From PALSA-243 sp049522755 (lineage in GTDB: Bacteria > Acidobacteriota > Terriglobia > Bryobacterales > Bryobacteraceae), in contig JBEKNN010000013.1 in the NCBI GenBank assembly GCA_049522755.1, positions 1-64,000 of the forward strand: a DNA stretch of 64,000 nt. Reading direction: 5' to 3'. The notes beneath the pieces were generated by a model that saw only the letters and a list, made by a program, of their open reading frames with translations, was not told the DNA's origin and made no database searches. A program made the translations under genes and the position numbers. Numbering within the stretch: position 1 is the first letter of the stretch; each line of letters opens with the position of its first letter. Positions 35,131 through 44,813 of this stretch are shown here, one piece after another.

Positions 35131-38100
35131 CCAGGTATACCTCGCCGCGATCTGCATCTGCCGCGGCGCCGTAAGCGTGCTTGAGAACTTCCCGAAATTG
35201 CTCGATGAATTGTCAGTGAGCGAAGCGTTGGTGAATCTCACCGAGTTGCTCACGTTGTAAGTTTCCCAGCGGAGCTGGATCTTATGATGATCCGAGTACG
35301 GCATGGTGAAAACCTTGTACAAACCAGTGTCGATGTTGAAAAGGCCGGGACCGCGCAAGTTGTTGCGAAGCCCGGATTGACCGGCAAGGACCTCGATGAA
35401 GTCCCCATACTGGCCAACCGGTTCCCCCGCCTGGGTCACAATAGACAGAGGGTTGGTGAAGAGATTGGGACCTCCGTTCTTGATGCCAAGGGCGTTGCCG
35501 GTGATACTGATTGGAACCGGCGCAATTGGCGTGGCGTTGGCGCTTATGTTCCAGTCGGTTGGCCAGCGCGAGCCATCGTTGACTGTAAAGGGAAGGCCCG
35601 AAGTCTGGCGGTAATTTCCGGATAATTGCCAGCCGCCGACGAATGCGTCGAGGACCCTGTTCATGCCGCTGCCGAATTTCCTGCCGCGTCCGAGCGGCAG
35701 CTCATAAACGCCATAGCCGTTCACCTGCTGCGTCGTATCGTAGTTCGAAACAGCTCTCATCTGGCTCGGGTTCCATGTGTTCTCAATGAAGCCGGAGAAG
35801 GAACCGGCGTTTTCCTGGGACGATCCAAGGTCGATCGATTTCGACCAGGTGTAATTCACGTCGAATTGCAATCCGTTGCTGAAACGCTTCCGCATAGTCA
35901 CCTGCAGGCCGTTGTAGTTGCCGTTGCCGATGGAACTCCACGCGGAAAGCGCCGAGAACTGGGGATTGAATACCATCCATGGGCCGTAAATTCCGCAGGC
36001 GATGTGGTTCACCGCGCCCTTGGAGGTGAGGGTAGTAGGTCCGCCATTGATGCAATTAGCGGCGTTGTCGGCGTTGTTCAGGGTGTTGGTGGCATCGCCG
36101 GTGGCGCTGTTGTTGATGTAATCGTTAGCCCAGACCTGGGTCGGCGTCATGCCGCCGATTGCGGCCGTCTTCCACATGTCGTTGAAGAACGGTATTTGCG
36201 GGATGTTCGTGTAGCTGTAGCCCTCGAGGTCGATATCCGTCATCAATGTCGACATCGCCTGGAAGTAAGTTTGGCCGGACGCCGGGTCCGTCAGATTGGT
36301 CGGCATTGCCAGATCTCGATTGACCAGCGAATGGTGCGAGTACCGCCCGACGAAGGAAGTTTGGAGCAGGAAGCCACCGCCGAGGTCGCGTTCGATGGTG
36401 AAATCGAGGTTGATGGTGTAGGGCGCAGCCAACTGCTGGTCGATGCTGTTAGTGATAGCGAACGCTCCCGATTCGCCCGCGCCGTACGGATAAATTAACG
36501 GCAATCCGCCCGCGGGCGCCGGCGGCACGATCTGCGACGGAACGGCGTAAAATGTGGTGTAGCGTGGAAGCTGGGCGGAGGTCAGGATATTCGCCGGATT
36601 CGAAAAACTTTGCGACAAGCCCGGCGTGCTGGAGCTGAACGTCTGCGCCAGCGGCTGGCCAATCAGATCGTAGTACATTCCGGCGCCGGCGCGGATGGAA
36701 GTTTTGCCTGGTCCGCCGAACAGCCACTTGGAAAACCCGCTGTCCGCTGTCGGCGAATACGCCAGGCCAACGCGCGGCGCCCAATTCTTGTGGAAAGGAT
36801 ACATCTGCGATCCCTGGTTCAGCGGTATGAAGTCGATCAGACCGGCGTTCTGCTGCGACAAACCCTGCGCCGCAAAGGCCGCGCGCTCACCCAGCCACGA
36901 CGCCAGCGGAACATTCGTGGAGGCTTGCTGTCCGTTGACTTCGTACACCGGCGGCTCCAGGCCCAGGCGAATTCCGGCCGTAACAGTAAATTGGCGGGTG
37001 ACCTTCCAGGTATCCTGCGCGTACAGCTCGGTTTCACGGTTCACGAAATCGCGTAGGGCCGGAGCCCCAAAGGGCAGCACCGTGCCGTTCACCAGGTAGT
37101 TATAGTCGGCGGTGCCCTGCGCCTCCAATCCCAGCACGGCCGCCATCGCGTATTCGTAGTTCTGTTTGAATCCGCTGGAAACGCTAAGCCCGTTGAGTAA
37201 GTCATTTCCCGAACCACTGATCCAGGACGGATTCGAGCTGGCGGAGCTGAAGGAGTTGGCCGTACTTGCCGATTGGTTCGAAATGTTGCGGAAGGAACCG
37301 CCGAAGCGGAAGTTATGCGCTCCGTGATTCCAGTTTAGATCCTCGGCAATCAGATGCACCGGAATGATTCGCGTCAGCGAAGTATTGGTGCCATAGGGAG
37401 TGCTGAACCCGCGGAACCACTCGTAATTGCTGTCGAGCACGCCCGACGTCTCGTTTCCAGCCCGGGTGAACCCGTAGCGCAGCGTACTCACCAGATTCGG
37501 CGAGATCACGTCCGTCCAGCCGGCTGCCAGACCTTTGCTGTTTGCCAGGGTCACCTGGGCCGGCGGCTGTCCGGGGAATTCCGGAGCGGTGCTGTTACCC
37601 CAATCGTTCTGAAGATTGCCGCGGATGAAGAACGAGTTCTTATCGTTCGGGTGGTAATCGAACTTCGAAATATAGGTGTTATTTATGACGTGCGCGGGAG
37701 CGTTGAAGTTATAGCCTGCCGAGTTGTACCCATCCCCGATCGTGAAATTGTTGGGGAGCGGCAGGGCTTGCATGGCCTTCAGCGCATTCGCATTGGCGCC
37801 GATGCCGCCGGGATCGGTCTGCTGTACCTGCGCGGGAGTAAGCTGCACCGCCTGATTGGAGGGATTCAGGTAGGTGACAATTCCCTCCCTCAGGGTGGCG
37901 GTGGGAACGGTCCGGCTCGCGCTGACGGCGCTGGCGTTGCGGAGTCCCTCATAGTTGACGAAGTAAAACAGCTTGTTCTTCTTGATGGCTCCGCCGCCCG
38001 ATCCGCCGAAAATGTTGATCAGCAGCGGGGCGATCGCCACGCCGTCCGCGTTGTTGAAAAATGTGTTCGAGGCCATCTCGGTTCCGCGGCGGTATTCATA

Positions 38101-38856
38101 AGCCGAGCCGTGAAACGTATTGGTCCCGGACTTGGTCACCAACTGGACGTCCGCGCCGGAGCCGCGGCCGGTTGCCGCGTCGCCGTTGGTGGTGGTGACG
38201 CGGAACTCTTCCACCGAATCGAGCGTGACGCGCAGCACGCTGGTGAACGCGGTGCGGGCGTTCTGGTCCATCACATCCGCGCCGTCGAGAGTCACATAGC
38301 TTTGGTCGGGTTTGCCGCCGTTGACGGCCCCGTCGTTCGCGCCTGGAGTGGTACCCGGGCCCGGCGAGCTATACAGGGTCACGCCCGGCTGAAACGCCAG
38401 CAAGGCAACTACGTTGCGGCCATAGCTCGGCATCTGGGTGATCACGTTGCCGTTGATCGCGTTGCCCAGCGAAGCATCGGTGGTGTTCACCTGCGTCGCC
38501 GCGGCCATAACCTCAACCTTGGTTTCGGTGCTGCCCACCTTCGTAAACTTGATTTCCAAGGTCGCCGGCTGATTCACCAGCAACTCGACCCTTTCCACCT
38601 CGACATCGGAAAATCCGGGCGCCTTCGCCGTGACTTTATAGAATCCCGGCGCGACCTGTTGAATGGTATAGCTGCCCTGTGGATCGGCTACCGTGGTGCG
38701 TTCCGCGCCGGTGTCCAGGTTGACCAGGCTAATGCTGGCGCCTGGAATGACGGATCCCGTCGGATCGGTGACGTTGCCCGTGATGGACGAAGTTTGCGCG
38801 AGTAAGCCCGTGGCAACGCATGCCAGGAGCAGGAACAAAGAGGCCAGTCGCTTCAT
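35128..38856 (-). CDS. Oar-like TonB-dependent receptor with carboxypeptidase-regulatory-like domain (receptor 3)
   Basis: A 1242-residue outer-membrane protein. ATG 38856 opens a signal peptide (MKRLASLFLLLACVATGLLA) and removes a 39-residue upstream extension. The regulatory-like domain (SSITGNVTDPTGSVIPGASI, GSYTIQQVAPGFYKVTAKAPGF) spans about 22-110. The plug-like region includes YGRNVVALLAFQPGV, a GGKPDQSYVTLDGADVMDQN block and GADVQLVTKSGTNTFHGSAYEY. The barrel ends QMQIAARYTW with a terminal aromatic. It is more divergent from receptors 1 and 2 than they are from each other. Substrate unknown. A possible promoter with an overlapping palindrome lies at 39027-39057. Confidence 0.92.
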   Translation of the reverse strand: MKRLASLFLLLACVATGLLAQTSSITGNVTDPTGSVIPGASISLVNLDTGAERTTVADPQGSYTIQQVAPGFYKVTAKAPGFSDVEVERVELLVNQPATLEIKFTKVGSTETKVEVMAAATQVNTTDASLGNAINGNVITQMPSYGRNVVALLAFQPGVTLYSSPGPGTTPGANDGAVNGGKPDQSYVTLDGADVMDQNARTAFTSVLRVTLDSVEEFRVTTTNGDAATGRGSGADVQLVTKSGTNTFHGSAYEYRRGTEMASNTFFNNADGVAIAPLLINIFGGSGGGAIKKNKLFYFVNYEGLRNASAVSASRTVPTATLREGIVTYLNPSNQAVQLTPAQVQQTDPGGIGANANALKAMQALPLPNNFTIGDGYNSAGYNFNAPAHVINNTYISKFDYHPNDKNSFFIRGNLQNDWGNSTAPEFPGQPPAQVTLANSKGLAAGWTDVISPNLVSTLRYGFTRAGNETSGVLDSNYEWFRGFSTPYGTNTSLTRIIPVHLIAEDLNWNHGAHNFRFGGSFRNISNQSASTANSFSSASSNPSWISGSGNDLLNGLSVSSGFKQNYEYAMAAVLGLEAQGTADYNYLVNGTVLPFGAPALRDFVNRETELYAQDTWKVTRQFTVTAGIRLGLEPPVYEVNGQQASTNVPLASWLGERAAFAAQGLSQQNAGLIDFIPLNQGSQMYPFHKNWAPRVGLAYSPTADSGFSKWLFGGPGKTSIRAGAGMYYDLIGQPLAQTFSSSTPGLSQSFSNPANILTSAQLPRYTTFYAVPSQIVPPAPAGGLPLIYPYGAGESGAFAITNSIDQQLAAPYTINLDFTIERDLGGGFLLQTSFVGRYSHHSLVNRDLAMPTNLTDPASGQTYFQAMSTLMTDIDLEGYSYTNIPQIPFFNDMWKTAAIGGMTPTQVWANDYINNSATGDATNTLNNADNAANCINGGPTTLTSKGAVNHIACGIYGPWMVFNPQFSALSAWSSIGNGNYNGLQVTMRKRFSNGLQFDVNYTWSKSIDLGSSQENAGSFSGFIENTWNPSQMRAVSNYDTTQQVNGYGVYELPLGRGRKFGSGMNRVLDAFVGGWQLSGNYRQTSGLPFTVNDGSRWPTDWNISANATPIAPVPISITGNALGIKNGGPNLFTNPLSIVTQAGEPVGQYGDFIEVLAGQSGLRNNLRGPGLFNIDTGLYKVFTMPYSDHHKIQLRWETYNVSNSVRFTNASLTDNSSSNFGKFSSTLTAPRQMQIAARYTW

Positions 38857-39026
38857 CGTTCCGTTGAGATTCGAGTTCTGCGCCGGATGCGCCGTTGTCA
38901 GGGGCCAGGGAAATGTGACCGCCCCGAGTAGTGTTTGCATGTGTATCCCCTTAAAGCGAAGTTTGGAAACCAACTAACCGGTCTGATCGGCAGGGATCGA
39001 GACCACCAAAACGACAAATGTTCTCA

Positions 39027-39057
39027 CTGTGTTATCACAGCCGGCGCACGCTGTCAA
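39027..39057 (-). promoter_or_regulatory. Candidate promoter and operator of TonB receptor 3
   Basis: Minus-strand TTGACA (39052-39057) and GATAAC (39031-39036) with a short 15-bp spacer and a TG extension. The inverted repeat CTGTG-TTAT-CACAG (39027-39040) overlaps the -10 box. Spacing is not ideal, so support is partial. The leader would be about 170 nt. Confidence 0.4.
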
Positions 39058-39269
39058 ATGCGCCGCAACATGTAACATCCGGTTCTCCCAAGCCGCGGGC
39101 GCCAGACAGGCCAGCCGGGGCCGCCGGCCCCCTTCGCGGACTCATGGGTTTGGAAGCACGCCGCGTACATCTGCCCGAAGCGGCCGGTTGCCCGAATTTG
39201 GTAAAATACGGTGCGGAAATCCCGGTTCCCCCGACTCGATTCAAGCTTTCATACCGGGCTTCTTCCACT

Positions 39270-40883
39270 ATGGCAATCAGTTTCCCTTGGGCGTTCCTTG
39301 CGACTCCAGGCGCCACCGGCCGTCTGGTGCGCGGCCTGTTCGACAACACGTTCGCCGGAGTGCATCAACTGGCCTGGTTCGACTGGGCCATGCTGATACC
39401 GTACTTCACGATTCTGGTGATCCTCTCCGTGTATGGGATTCACCGGTACGATATCATCCGCACCTATTTCAAGCTCCGGAAGAACGCCACCAAAGAGCCG
39501 GCCAGGCGTTTCGAGCAGCTCCCGCCGGTCACCATACAGCTTCCGCTCTACAACGAGCGGTACGTGGTGGAGCGGTTGATCGAAGAGACCGTGAAGATCG
39601 AGTATCCCAGGGAACTGCTCCAGATCCAGGTGCTGGACGATTCTACGGACGATACGGCGCCCTTCGCCGAGGCGCTGGTGGAGCGGTACAAAAACATGGG
39701 GTATCCCATTGAATACCACCATCGCAACCACCGGCACGGGTACAAAGCGGGCGCGCTGCAGGCCGGCCTCGAAACGGCCACCGGCGAGTTCGTGGCCGTC
39801 TTCGATGCGGATTTCTGCCCGCCGCCAGAGTTTCTGCTGCGCACTATCCATCACTTTTCCGACCCGAAAGTCGGCGTGGTGCAGACGCGCTGGAGCTACC
39901 TCAATCGCGACTACAACTTCCTCACCGAAGTGGAGGCCATGCTGCTCGATGGACACTTCATTCTGGAGCATGGGGCGCGGTCGCGCGCGGGGTATTTCTT
40001 CAACTTCAACGGCACCGCGGGCATCCTGCGCAAGAGCATGATCGAAGACGCGGGCGGCTGGCAGCACGATACGCTGACGGAAGATTCGGATCTGAGCTAC
40101 CGCGCGCAGCTGAAGGGCTGGCGGTTCGTGTACATGCCGGGGCTCGATTGCCCGTCGGAATTGCCCGTGCAGATGCACGGTTTCCAGGTGCAGCAATCCC
40201 GCTGGGCCAAGGGGTTGACGCAGGTGGCCAAGAAGCTGCTGCCCGCCATTTTGAAATCGGACATGACCAGGCGGCAAAAGGCCGAGGCAGTCCTGCACCT
40301 GACGCCGAACATTTCCTACCCGCTGATGATCGTGATTTCGGCGCTGCTTCTGCCGGTGATGATCGTGCGCTTTTACATGGGCGTGTGGGAGATGATGCTG
40401 ATCGATCTGCCGCTGATTGCGGCGTCGTTCTGGTCCATTTCGCTGTTCTACGTGGTGGCGCAGCGCGAGCTATATCCCAAAAATTGGAAGCGGTCGGTGC
40501 TGCTGTTGCCCATGCTGATGGCCGTGGGCGTGGGGTTGACCATCATCAACACGCGCGCCGTGCTTGAGGCGCTTTTCGGAGTGCAGACCAGCTTTGCGCG
40601 GACGCCGAAATACAATATCGGCGGCATGCAGATGAACCTGGAGAACAAGAAATACCGCCGCCGCAGCGGATGGCTGCCTTACGCCGAGCTGGCCGTGGGA
40701 ACCTACTTCGCGGCCATGGTGGTCTTCGCCGTTGAGACGCTCAACTTCGCCGCCATTCCGTTCCTGCTGTTGTTCGTGTGCGGATACTGGTGGGCGGGCG
40801 GCGCCACGCTGTATGAGGAGCACCAGAGCCGGCTGCATTGGCTGAAGCAGCGGCGCCTGGCGCTGAGCGCGGCGCAACGGTAA
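39270..40883 (+). CDS. Processive family 2 glycosyltransferase (cellulose synthase-like)
   Basis: A 537-residue inner-membrane enzyme. One or two helices lie at about 38-58, then a GT-A domain with the complete processive GT2 signature: D123-D124 (VLDDSTDDT), D179-A-D181 (FDADF), T270-E-D272 (LTEDSD) and Q308-Q-x-R-W312. Four to five C-terminal helices follow from about 330. This set is found in cellulose synthase, glucomannan-type (CslA) synthases and related enzymes. The polymer is not predictable and no PilZ or BcsB partner is adjacent. ATG 39270 fits the family N-terminus; there is no clear Shine-Dalgarno, but a TAAAAT hexamer lies about 65 bp upstream. An 84-codon upstream extension looks non-coding. 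Confidence 0.88.
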   Translation: MAISFPWAFLATPGATGRLVRGLFDNTFAGVHQLAWFDWAMLIPYFTILVILSVYGIHRYDIIRTYFKLRKNATKEPARRFEQLPPVTIQLPLYNERYVVERLIEETVKIEYPRELLQIQVLDDSTDDTAPFAEALVERYKNMGYPIEYHHRNHRHGYKAGALQAGLETATGEFVAVFDADFCPPPEFLLRTIHHFSDPKVGVVQTRWSYLNRDYNFLTEVEAMLLDGHFILEHGARSRAGYFFNFNGTAGILRKSMIEDAGGWQHDTLTEDSDLSYRAQLKGWRFVYMPGLDCPSELPVQMHGFQVQQSRWAKGLTQVAKKLLPAILKSDMTRRQKAEAVLHLTPNISYPLMIVISALLLPVMIVRFYMGVWEMMLIDLPLIAASFWSISLFYVVAQRELYPKNWKRSVLLLPMLMAVGVGLTIINTRAVLEALFGVQTSFARTPKYNIGGMQMNLENKKYRRRSGWLPYAELAVGTYFAAMVVFAVETLNFAAIPFLLLFVCGYWWAGGATLYEEHQSRLHWLKQRRLALSAAQR

Positions 40884-40885
40884 CG

Positions 40886-40914
40886 CCGGCGGTCTTGGCC
40901 GCCGGGTCTTTTTT
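40886..40914 (+). terminator. Rho-independent terminator of the glycosyltransferase gene
   Basis: CCGGCGG-TCTTGG-CCGCCGG (40886-40905) followed by GTCTTTTTT, immediately after the TAA at 40881-40883. Confidence 0.9.
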
Positions 40915-40950
40915 CCTCAAGCTGGCTGAAAAGAACCGCGACCGCCGACG

Positions 40951-41652
40951 CTACGCCACTACCTTTCCATCCCTCATCTGCACCGTGCGGTGCCCGTATG
41001 CCGCGGCTTCCGGGTTGTGCGTGATCATCAGAATGGTCTGCCCCAGCCGCTGGTTCAGATCGCGCATGATTTCGAGCACGGCTCTGGAGTTTTCCGTATC
41101 CAGGTTGCCGGTGGGCTCGTCAGCAAGCAGTATCGCCGGACGATTCACAATGGCGCGCGCGATGGCGATGCGCTGCTGCTCGCCGCCCGAGAGCGCGTTG
41201 GGCTTATGGTCGAGCCGCTGCGCGATGCCGAGCAGGTTCAAAGCTTCCTCGAACTGCGCATCGGGCCTGGCATCGGTTCCGCCCAGATAGCGGGCCACCG
41301 CGATGTTGTCGCGGGCGGTGAGGTTGGGCAGCAGGTTGAACTTCTGAAACACGAACCCTACGGTGCGGCGGCGCATGCGCGTGCGTTCCGCGTCGGTCAT
41401 GCCTGCCAGGTCGCGGTCGGCGACGCGTACGTGGCCCGAGGTGGGCGGCGTAAGCCCGCCGATGATGTGGAAGAGCGTAGATTTTCCGGATCCGGAGGGG
41501 CCGATGATGGCGAGAAATTCGCCGGCCTGGACGTCCAGATCGACTCCGCGCAGCGCGGCGACATCCACCTGTCCGACGCGGTAGATCTTACGCAAATCCC
41601 GAATCTGGATGATGGCGTTGTTATTCGCGCCGTTACTCACGCCGTTACTCAT
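40951..41652 (-). CDS. ABC transporter ATPase, LolD/MacB type
   Basis: A 233-residue cytoplasmic ATPase. Walker A GPSGSGKST (51-59), Q-loop near FVFQKFNLLPNL, signature LSGGEQQRIAIARA, Walker B ILLADEPTGNLD and an H-switch in MITHNPE. The NLDTENS segment is typical of the LolD/MacB/FtsE subfamily, which powers mechanotransmission-type permeases rather than pore transport. Its start overlaps the end of the permease gene by eight bases, so the two are translated together. It is the third and last gene of a LolA-like/permease/ATPase operon. Confidence 0.93.
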   Translation of the reverse strand: MSNGVSNGANNNAIIQIRDLRKIYRVGQVDVAALRGVDLDVQAGEFLAIIGPSGSGKSTLFHIIGGLTPPTSGHVRVADRDLAGMTDAERTRMRRRTVGFVFQKFNLLPNLTARDNIAVARYLGGTDARPDAQFEEALNLLGIAQRLDHKPNALSGGEQQRIAIARAIVNRPAILLADEPTGNLDTENSRAVLEIMRDLNQRLGQTILMITHNPEAAAYGHRTVQMRDGKVVA

Positions 41653-42745
41653 ACGCCAGCGCCTCGATGGGATCGTGGCGGGCGGCGCTGAGTCCAGGGT
41701 AGAGAGCGCCCAACGCCGCGGCTACCAGCGTGATTGCGGTTGCGGTTGGCCACCATTGGTACGAGATCGCCATTTGGATGGAAGCCGGCACCAGCATGTT
41801 GATGAGCCACTTGGCGCCGTACGACATCAGGATTCCAAGAATGGATCCGCCGATGCCAAGACCAAGGGCCTCCGCCAGAATGATGCCCAGGATAAAGCCC
41901 TTCGCCGCGCCCAGCGACTTGAGTATGCCGATCTCGCGGGTCCGCTGCAGCACCGCCATGTATTGCGCCAGACAAACCACCGCGAAAGCAATGACGACGC
42001 CGATGCCGATTACCACGTTGGTAAAGATTCGCAGAGAGCTCAGTTGGGGGCTGCTCACGGTAAGTTGAGACGTCCATTCTTCCACGGTTGAGATGGAAAG
42101 GCTCGGCAGCAGCTTCCGCAATTCCCCAGCTACCAGGTCGGCGTGCGCCGGTAAATCGGCCTTGACATAGATCACGCTCACCTTGCCCTGAATGTCGTCC
42201 AATTGCTGCAGTGTCTTGGCTGGGACGGCGATCCGGATCAGCTTCCCGGTCTCGACGATTCCGCAAATGCGCCACGGGTGGTTGAGCAACTGATAACTGT
42301 CTCCCACCCTGAGGTGTTTCTGAGCGGCGTACAGATTGTCGACCAGCATGTCGTCGGGGCCCTGGAAACCGCCGCCGGCTATATAGTGGAATCCGCCATT
42401 CATCCGCACGAATTGGTTCAGGTCGATGCCCATCACGGCAAGCGGCGGGTCGATGCTGTGGACCAGTACTCCAGTAGCCACGCTGACATGAGCTTGGCCC
42501 TGGATGACCGGGGCGTAACGCTCGTCCAGTGTTCCGCTGAAAGTCGAAATGGCGTTGGCGGTGGATCCGCGCACCAGCACGTCCGCGCCGCTGCCCCTGG
42601 TGCGCTGCCGCGAATCCTCAAGCATGCCGTCGGTCATTCCCGCCAGGGTCAATATCAGCGTCACCGGCACGGCGATCAGCAGGATGCTCAAGAGGCTGCG
42701 CATCGGCCGGTGTTTGAGGTTTTCGATGACCAGCTTAAAGGTCAC
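41645..42745 (-). CDS. FtsX/MacB-type ABC permease, LolC/E-like
   Basis: A 366-residue inner-membrane protein: one N-terminal helix (about 15-37), a large periplasmic domain (40-245), then three C-terminal helices (VVIGIGVVIAFAVVCLAQYM, the GIILAEALGLGIGGSILGIL region and AITLVAAALGALYPG) and an R-H-D-P-I-E-A-L end typical of FtsX-like permeases. With the ATPase it should form a homodimeric lipoprotein-release or export complex, since no second permease is present. It overlaps the LolA-like gene in an ATGA motif. Substrate inferred from the upstream gene. Confidence 0.9.
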   Translation of the reverse strand: MTFKLVIENLKHRPMRSLLSILLIAVPVTLILTLAGMTDGMLEDSRQRTRGSGADVLVRGSTANAISTFSGTLDERYAPVIQGQAHVSVATGVLVHSIDPPLAVMGIDLNQFVRMNGGFHYIAGGGFQGPDDMLVDNLYAAQKHLRVGDSYQLLNHPWRICGIVETGKLIRIAVPAKTLQQLDDIQGKVSVIYVKADLPAHADLVAGELRKLLPSLSISTVEEWTSQLTVSSPQLSSLRIFTNVVIGIGVVIAFAVVCLAQYMAVLQRTREIGILKSLGAAKGFILGIILAEALGLGIGGSILGILMSYGAKWLINMLVPASIQMAISYQWWPTATAITLVAAALGALYPGLSAARHDPIEALAYE

Positions 42746-43656
42746 TTGCCCTGTCCGGGAGGGCCGGCGGGCGGCTGGCCGACTGTCTGCAACTTGCTTC
42801 CTTCAGGCTGTTCGAGCACGAATTTATCATCCGATACTCCCTTGTTAATGTCCATTTTGACTACGTCGAGAACCAGGCCGATCTCGTCATGCGGGCGGTT
42901 GAAATCGATGTGCTTGGGGAACGGGACGTTGTCCCAGGGCTTCCATTCGCTGTAGCGTACGTCGGTGAGGATGTTGCCGGCGTCGTCGAAAATCAACTGG
43001 CGCGCCAGCAGGAGATCGAGCCGGTTGAACCAGATCGTGCGCCTGAGCTGCAACTGTCCGTTAGCGGCCTCGTGGATCTCGTGGAGGATATAGTAGGCGC
43101 CATCTTCGTCGGTCATATTCTCCATCAGGACCTTATTGTTCCTGAGGTCGATGGGCCGCACCAGCATGGCATCCAGGAAGTACTGCGGGCGCAGGTTTTC
43201 GATCTTGTTGGGCGAGGGCTTGACGATCTCGTTCTGGCCGACCAGGAACTCATTGCGCGACGGCAGGTACAGCTTGAAAGCCCCGCCGCTCGATGCCATA
43301 TCGAAGGCCTTGGAGCGAATGATCGGGTAGAGGCCGATGATGCGGATGTCGGCCGGCTTGCGGAAGAGCACATAGCCGGTGACATCCTTGTACTCCGTGA
43401 TGTGGCTCTTCTCGGCGCTGCCGAGCGCGGGGGTCATATCGACTGTAGCGCTGAAATCGTGGACGGCGTTGTAGGTCCTGGCGAGGCTGTCCATGAGGGA
43501 GCCCTCGCCCGCCACCTGGAGGTTCGGCGGAGTCTTGCCGTTGGTGGCCTTGCGCGTGATGAGCCGCCGCCGCGCGAAGCACGACGAAAGGGCCGTAGAC
43601 ATCAGGCAGATCATAAGGATAGCGGCCGGGAGACGCCTGAAGACCATCCCTTCCAT
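42742..43656 (-). CDS. LolA-like outer-membrane lipoprotein-sorting protein, itself a lipoprotein
   Basis: A 304-residue protein beginning near ATG 43656 (or ATG 43647). The signal (VFRRLPAAILMICLMSTAL) ends at a Cys near residue 26 (LSSC), a plausible lipobox. The body has the LolA/LppX half-barrel pattern: SHITEYKDVTGYVLFRKPADIRIIGLYP, KLYLPSRNEFLVGQNE, a DLLLARQLIFDDAGNILTDVRY strand pair. Longer upstream in-frame codons run into the tRNA-Ala gene and are rejected. The gene overlaps the FtsX-like permease by four bases. Membrane anchoring differs from soluble LolA. Confidence 0.8.
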   Translation of the reverse strand: MEGMVFRRLPAAILMICLMSTALSSCFARRRLITRKATNGKTPPNLQVAGEGSLMDSLARTYNAVHDFSATVDMTPALGSAEKSHITEYKDVTGYVLFRKPADIRIIGLYPIIRSKAFDMASSGGAFKLYLPSRNEFLVGQNEIVKPSPNKIENLRPQYFLDAMLVRPIDLRNNKVLMENMTDEDGAYYILHEIHEAANGQLQLRRTIWFNRLDLLLARQLIFDDAGNILTDVRYSEWKPWDNVPFPKHIDFNRPHDEIGLVLDVVKMDINKGVSDDKFVLEQPEGSKLQTVGQPPAGPPGQGK

Positions 43657-43695
43657 TGTAGGCGGGCGGGGATGCGGGCGGATGCAGAATGTAAA

Positions 43696-43724
43696 TTCGA
43701 CGGGTGCGGGCCGTATGTTATAGT
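43696..43724 (+). promoter_or_regulatory. Promoter of tRNA-Ala
   Basis: TTCGAC (43696-43701), 17-bp spacer, TATAGT (43719-43724), placing the transcript start about 7 nt before the tRNA. Confidence 0.65.
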
Positions 43725-43737
43725 GAAGTCGTCTCGT

Positions 43738-43813
43738 GGGCCTGTGGCGCAGTTGGGAGCGCGCTTCCATGGCATGGAAGAGGTCGACGGTTCGAACCCG
43801 TCCAGGTCCACCA
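43738..43813 (+). tRNA. tRNA-Ala (GGC)
   Basis: A 76-nt cloverleaf with encoded CCA. Acceptor GGGCCTG pairs with CAGGTCC and contains the G3-U70 wobble pair that marks alanine tRNAs. The anticodon stem CTTCC/GGAAG encloses loop ATGGCAT with anticodon GGC (43771-43773), reading GCC codons. The T loop is GGTTCGAACCC. The divergent LolA-like gene starts about 80 bp away. Confidence 0.97.
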
Positions 43814-44037
43814 AATTCCTCAAACACTTACCGCCCTCGCCGGCCAAGAACCCATTTGCCGGAGTCCAAATTATGGACGCCAGCCACCTTTCCTTCGGGT
43901 TATTTCAGGGGGTGGGCTCTTGCAAGAAAATTGCGGCGCCCTAGCAATCTAATAGCTCAACCTTCAACACCGGATGAAGTGGAACATCTCAAAGACCTAC
44001 GCAATTATCCCACCGTAGTAGAATAGGCCAACGCGCC

Positions 44038-44334
44038 ATGCTTACCATCCGTCAGGCTCAAATGGATGTGCTCATCGTTGGCATGAGAAGCAGATTCGAA
44101 GCGGATCTCGTGAGCCACTTTCTTCGCGTATACCCACGCGAAAGCGCGGAAGCCGGTGGCAAACCGCAAATCGAGAATCCCTGGGCCGAAGCGGCCCTGG
44201 CGAGTCCGGCCGGGGAGGTAGCGCTGATTGAGGGCCTTTACCGCCGGGCGAATCGGGAACGCACCGCCCAAGCGTTGGCCGCCCTGCCCGCCTCCGCCCG
44301 GCGCAACGCGCTTGCCGACTGGATCGCGCGCTGA
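44038..44334 (+). CDS. Small hypothetical protein with MLTIRQAQMDxL N-terminus
   Basis: A 98-residue soluble protein. The N-terminus (MLTIRQAQMDVLIVGMRSRFEADLV) matches the opening of a family of about 150-200 residues often found beside secreted-effector or PAAR/Rhs loci. The conserved middle of that family is missing, and the remainder (NPWAEAALASPAGEVALIEGLYRR, ARRNALADWIAR) is unfamiliar. This may be a truncated or internally deleted member. A TAGAAT hexamer at 44019-44024 lies 13 bases before the ATG; no ribosome binding site is seen. Function unknown. Confidence 0.5.
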   Translation: MLTIRQAQMDVLIVGMRSRFEADLVSHFLRVYPRESAEAGGKPQIENPWAEAALASPAGEVALIEGLYRRANRERTAQALAALPASARRNALADWIAR

Positions 44335-44813
44335 GCTCCAAGCGCCGGCGCCCCGCCGCTGACCGCCGAAGGCGTTCGGGAGTCCGGGAATTCGTCCTGC
44401 GAACAAAGCCGGCAAGGTTCAAATTCGACCAATCGGGATACCTGACTTTGAACCGAAGTCCCCCCACGCCTCACGTTTTTTATTTTAGCGAAGCCCCCTC
44501 AAACTGGAGGCTCGTCTCCGGTTGAGCGAAGGGTAGGCGCAGCCCGCCAGCAAAGTGGCGGCAATTCGCAACGCGAGTCGCATTGCAAACTACTCTATTA
44601 CTTTTAAGCGGGCCCTGGAACAACATTGGTCGCACTGTTCGGAACCACCGCGTGAGTCTCTTGACCCTTCGAAGTTGCGGCGCCTCGCGGACAGAATTTA
44701 CCAGCCCGGTTTGGCTGAAGGACAGCTCTGAGGCTACGGAGCGTGAGCGGAAGAAATGGATTGCTTAATCTCGTAGTGCTCGAAGCTGGATTCGCCGGGC
44801 AAATTACATCCTG
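44335..44813. other. Gene-poor stretch downstream of the small hypothetical protein
   Basis: About 480 bp with only short, low-quality frames. It contains TTTTTTATTTTAG at 44478-44490 without a clear stem, and a partial inverted repeat near 44500-44525 (CTGGAGGCTC...TCTCCGG). I see no RNA or protein family here. Confidence 0.55.
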
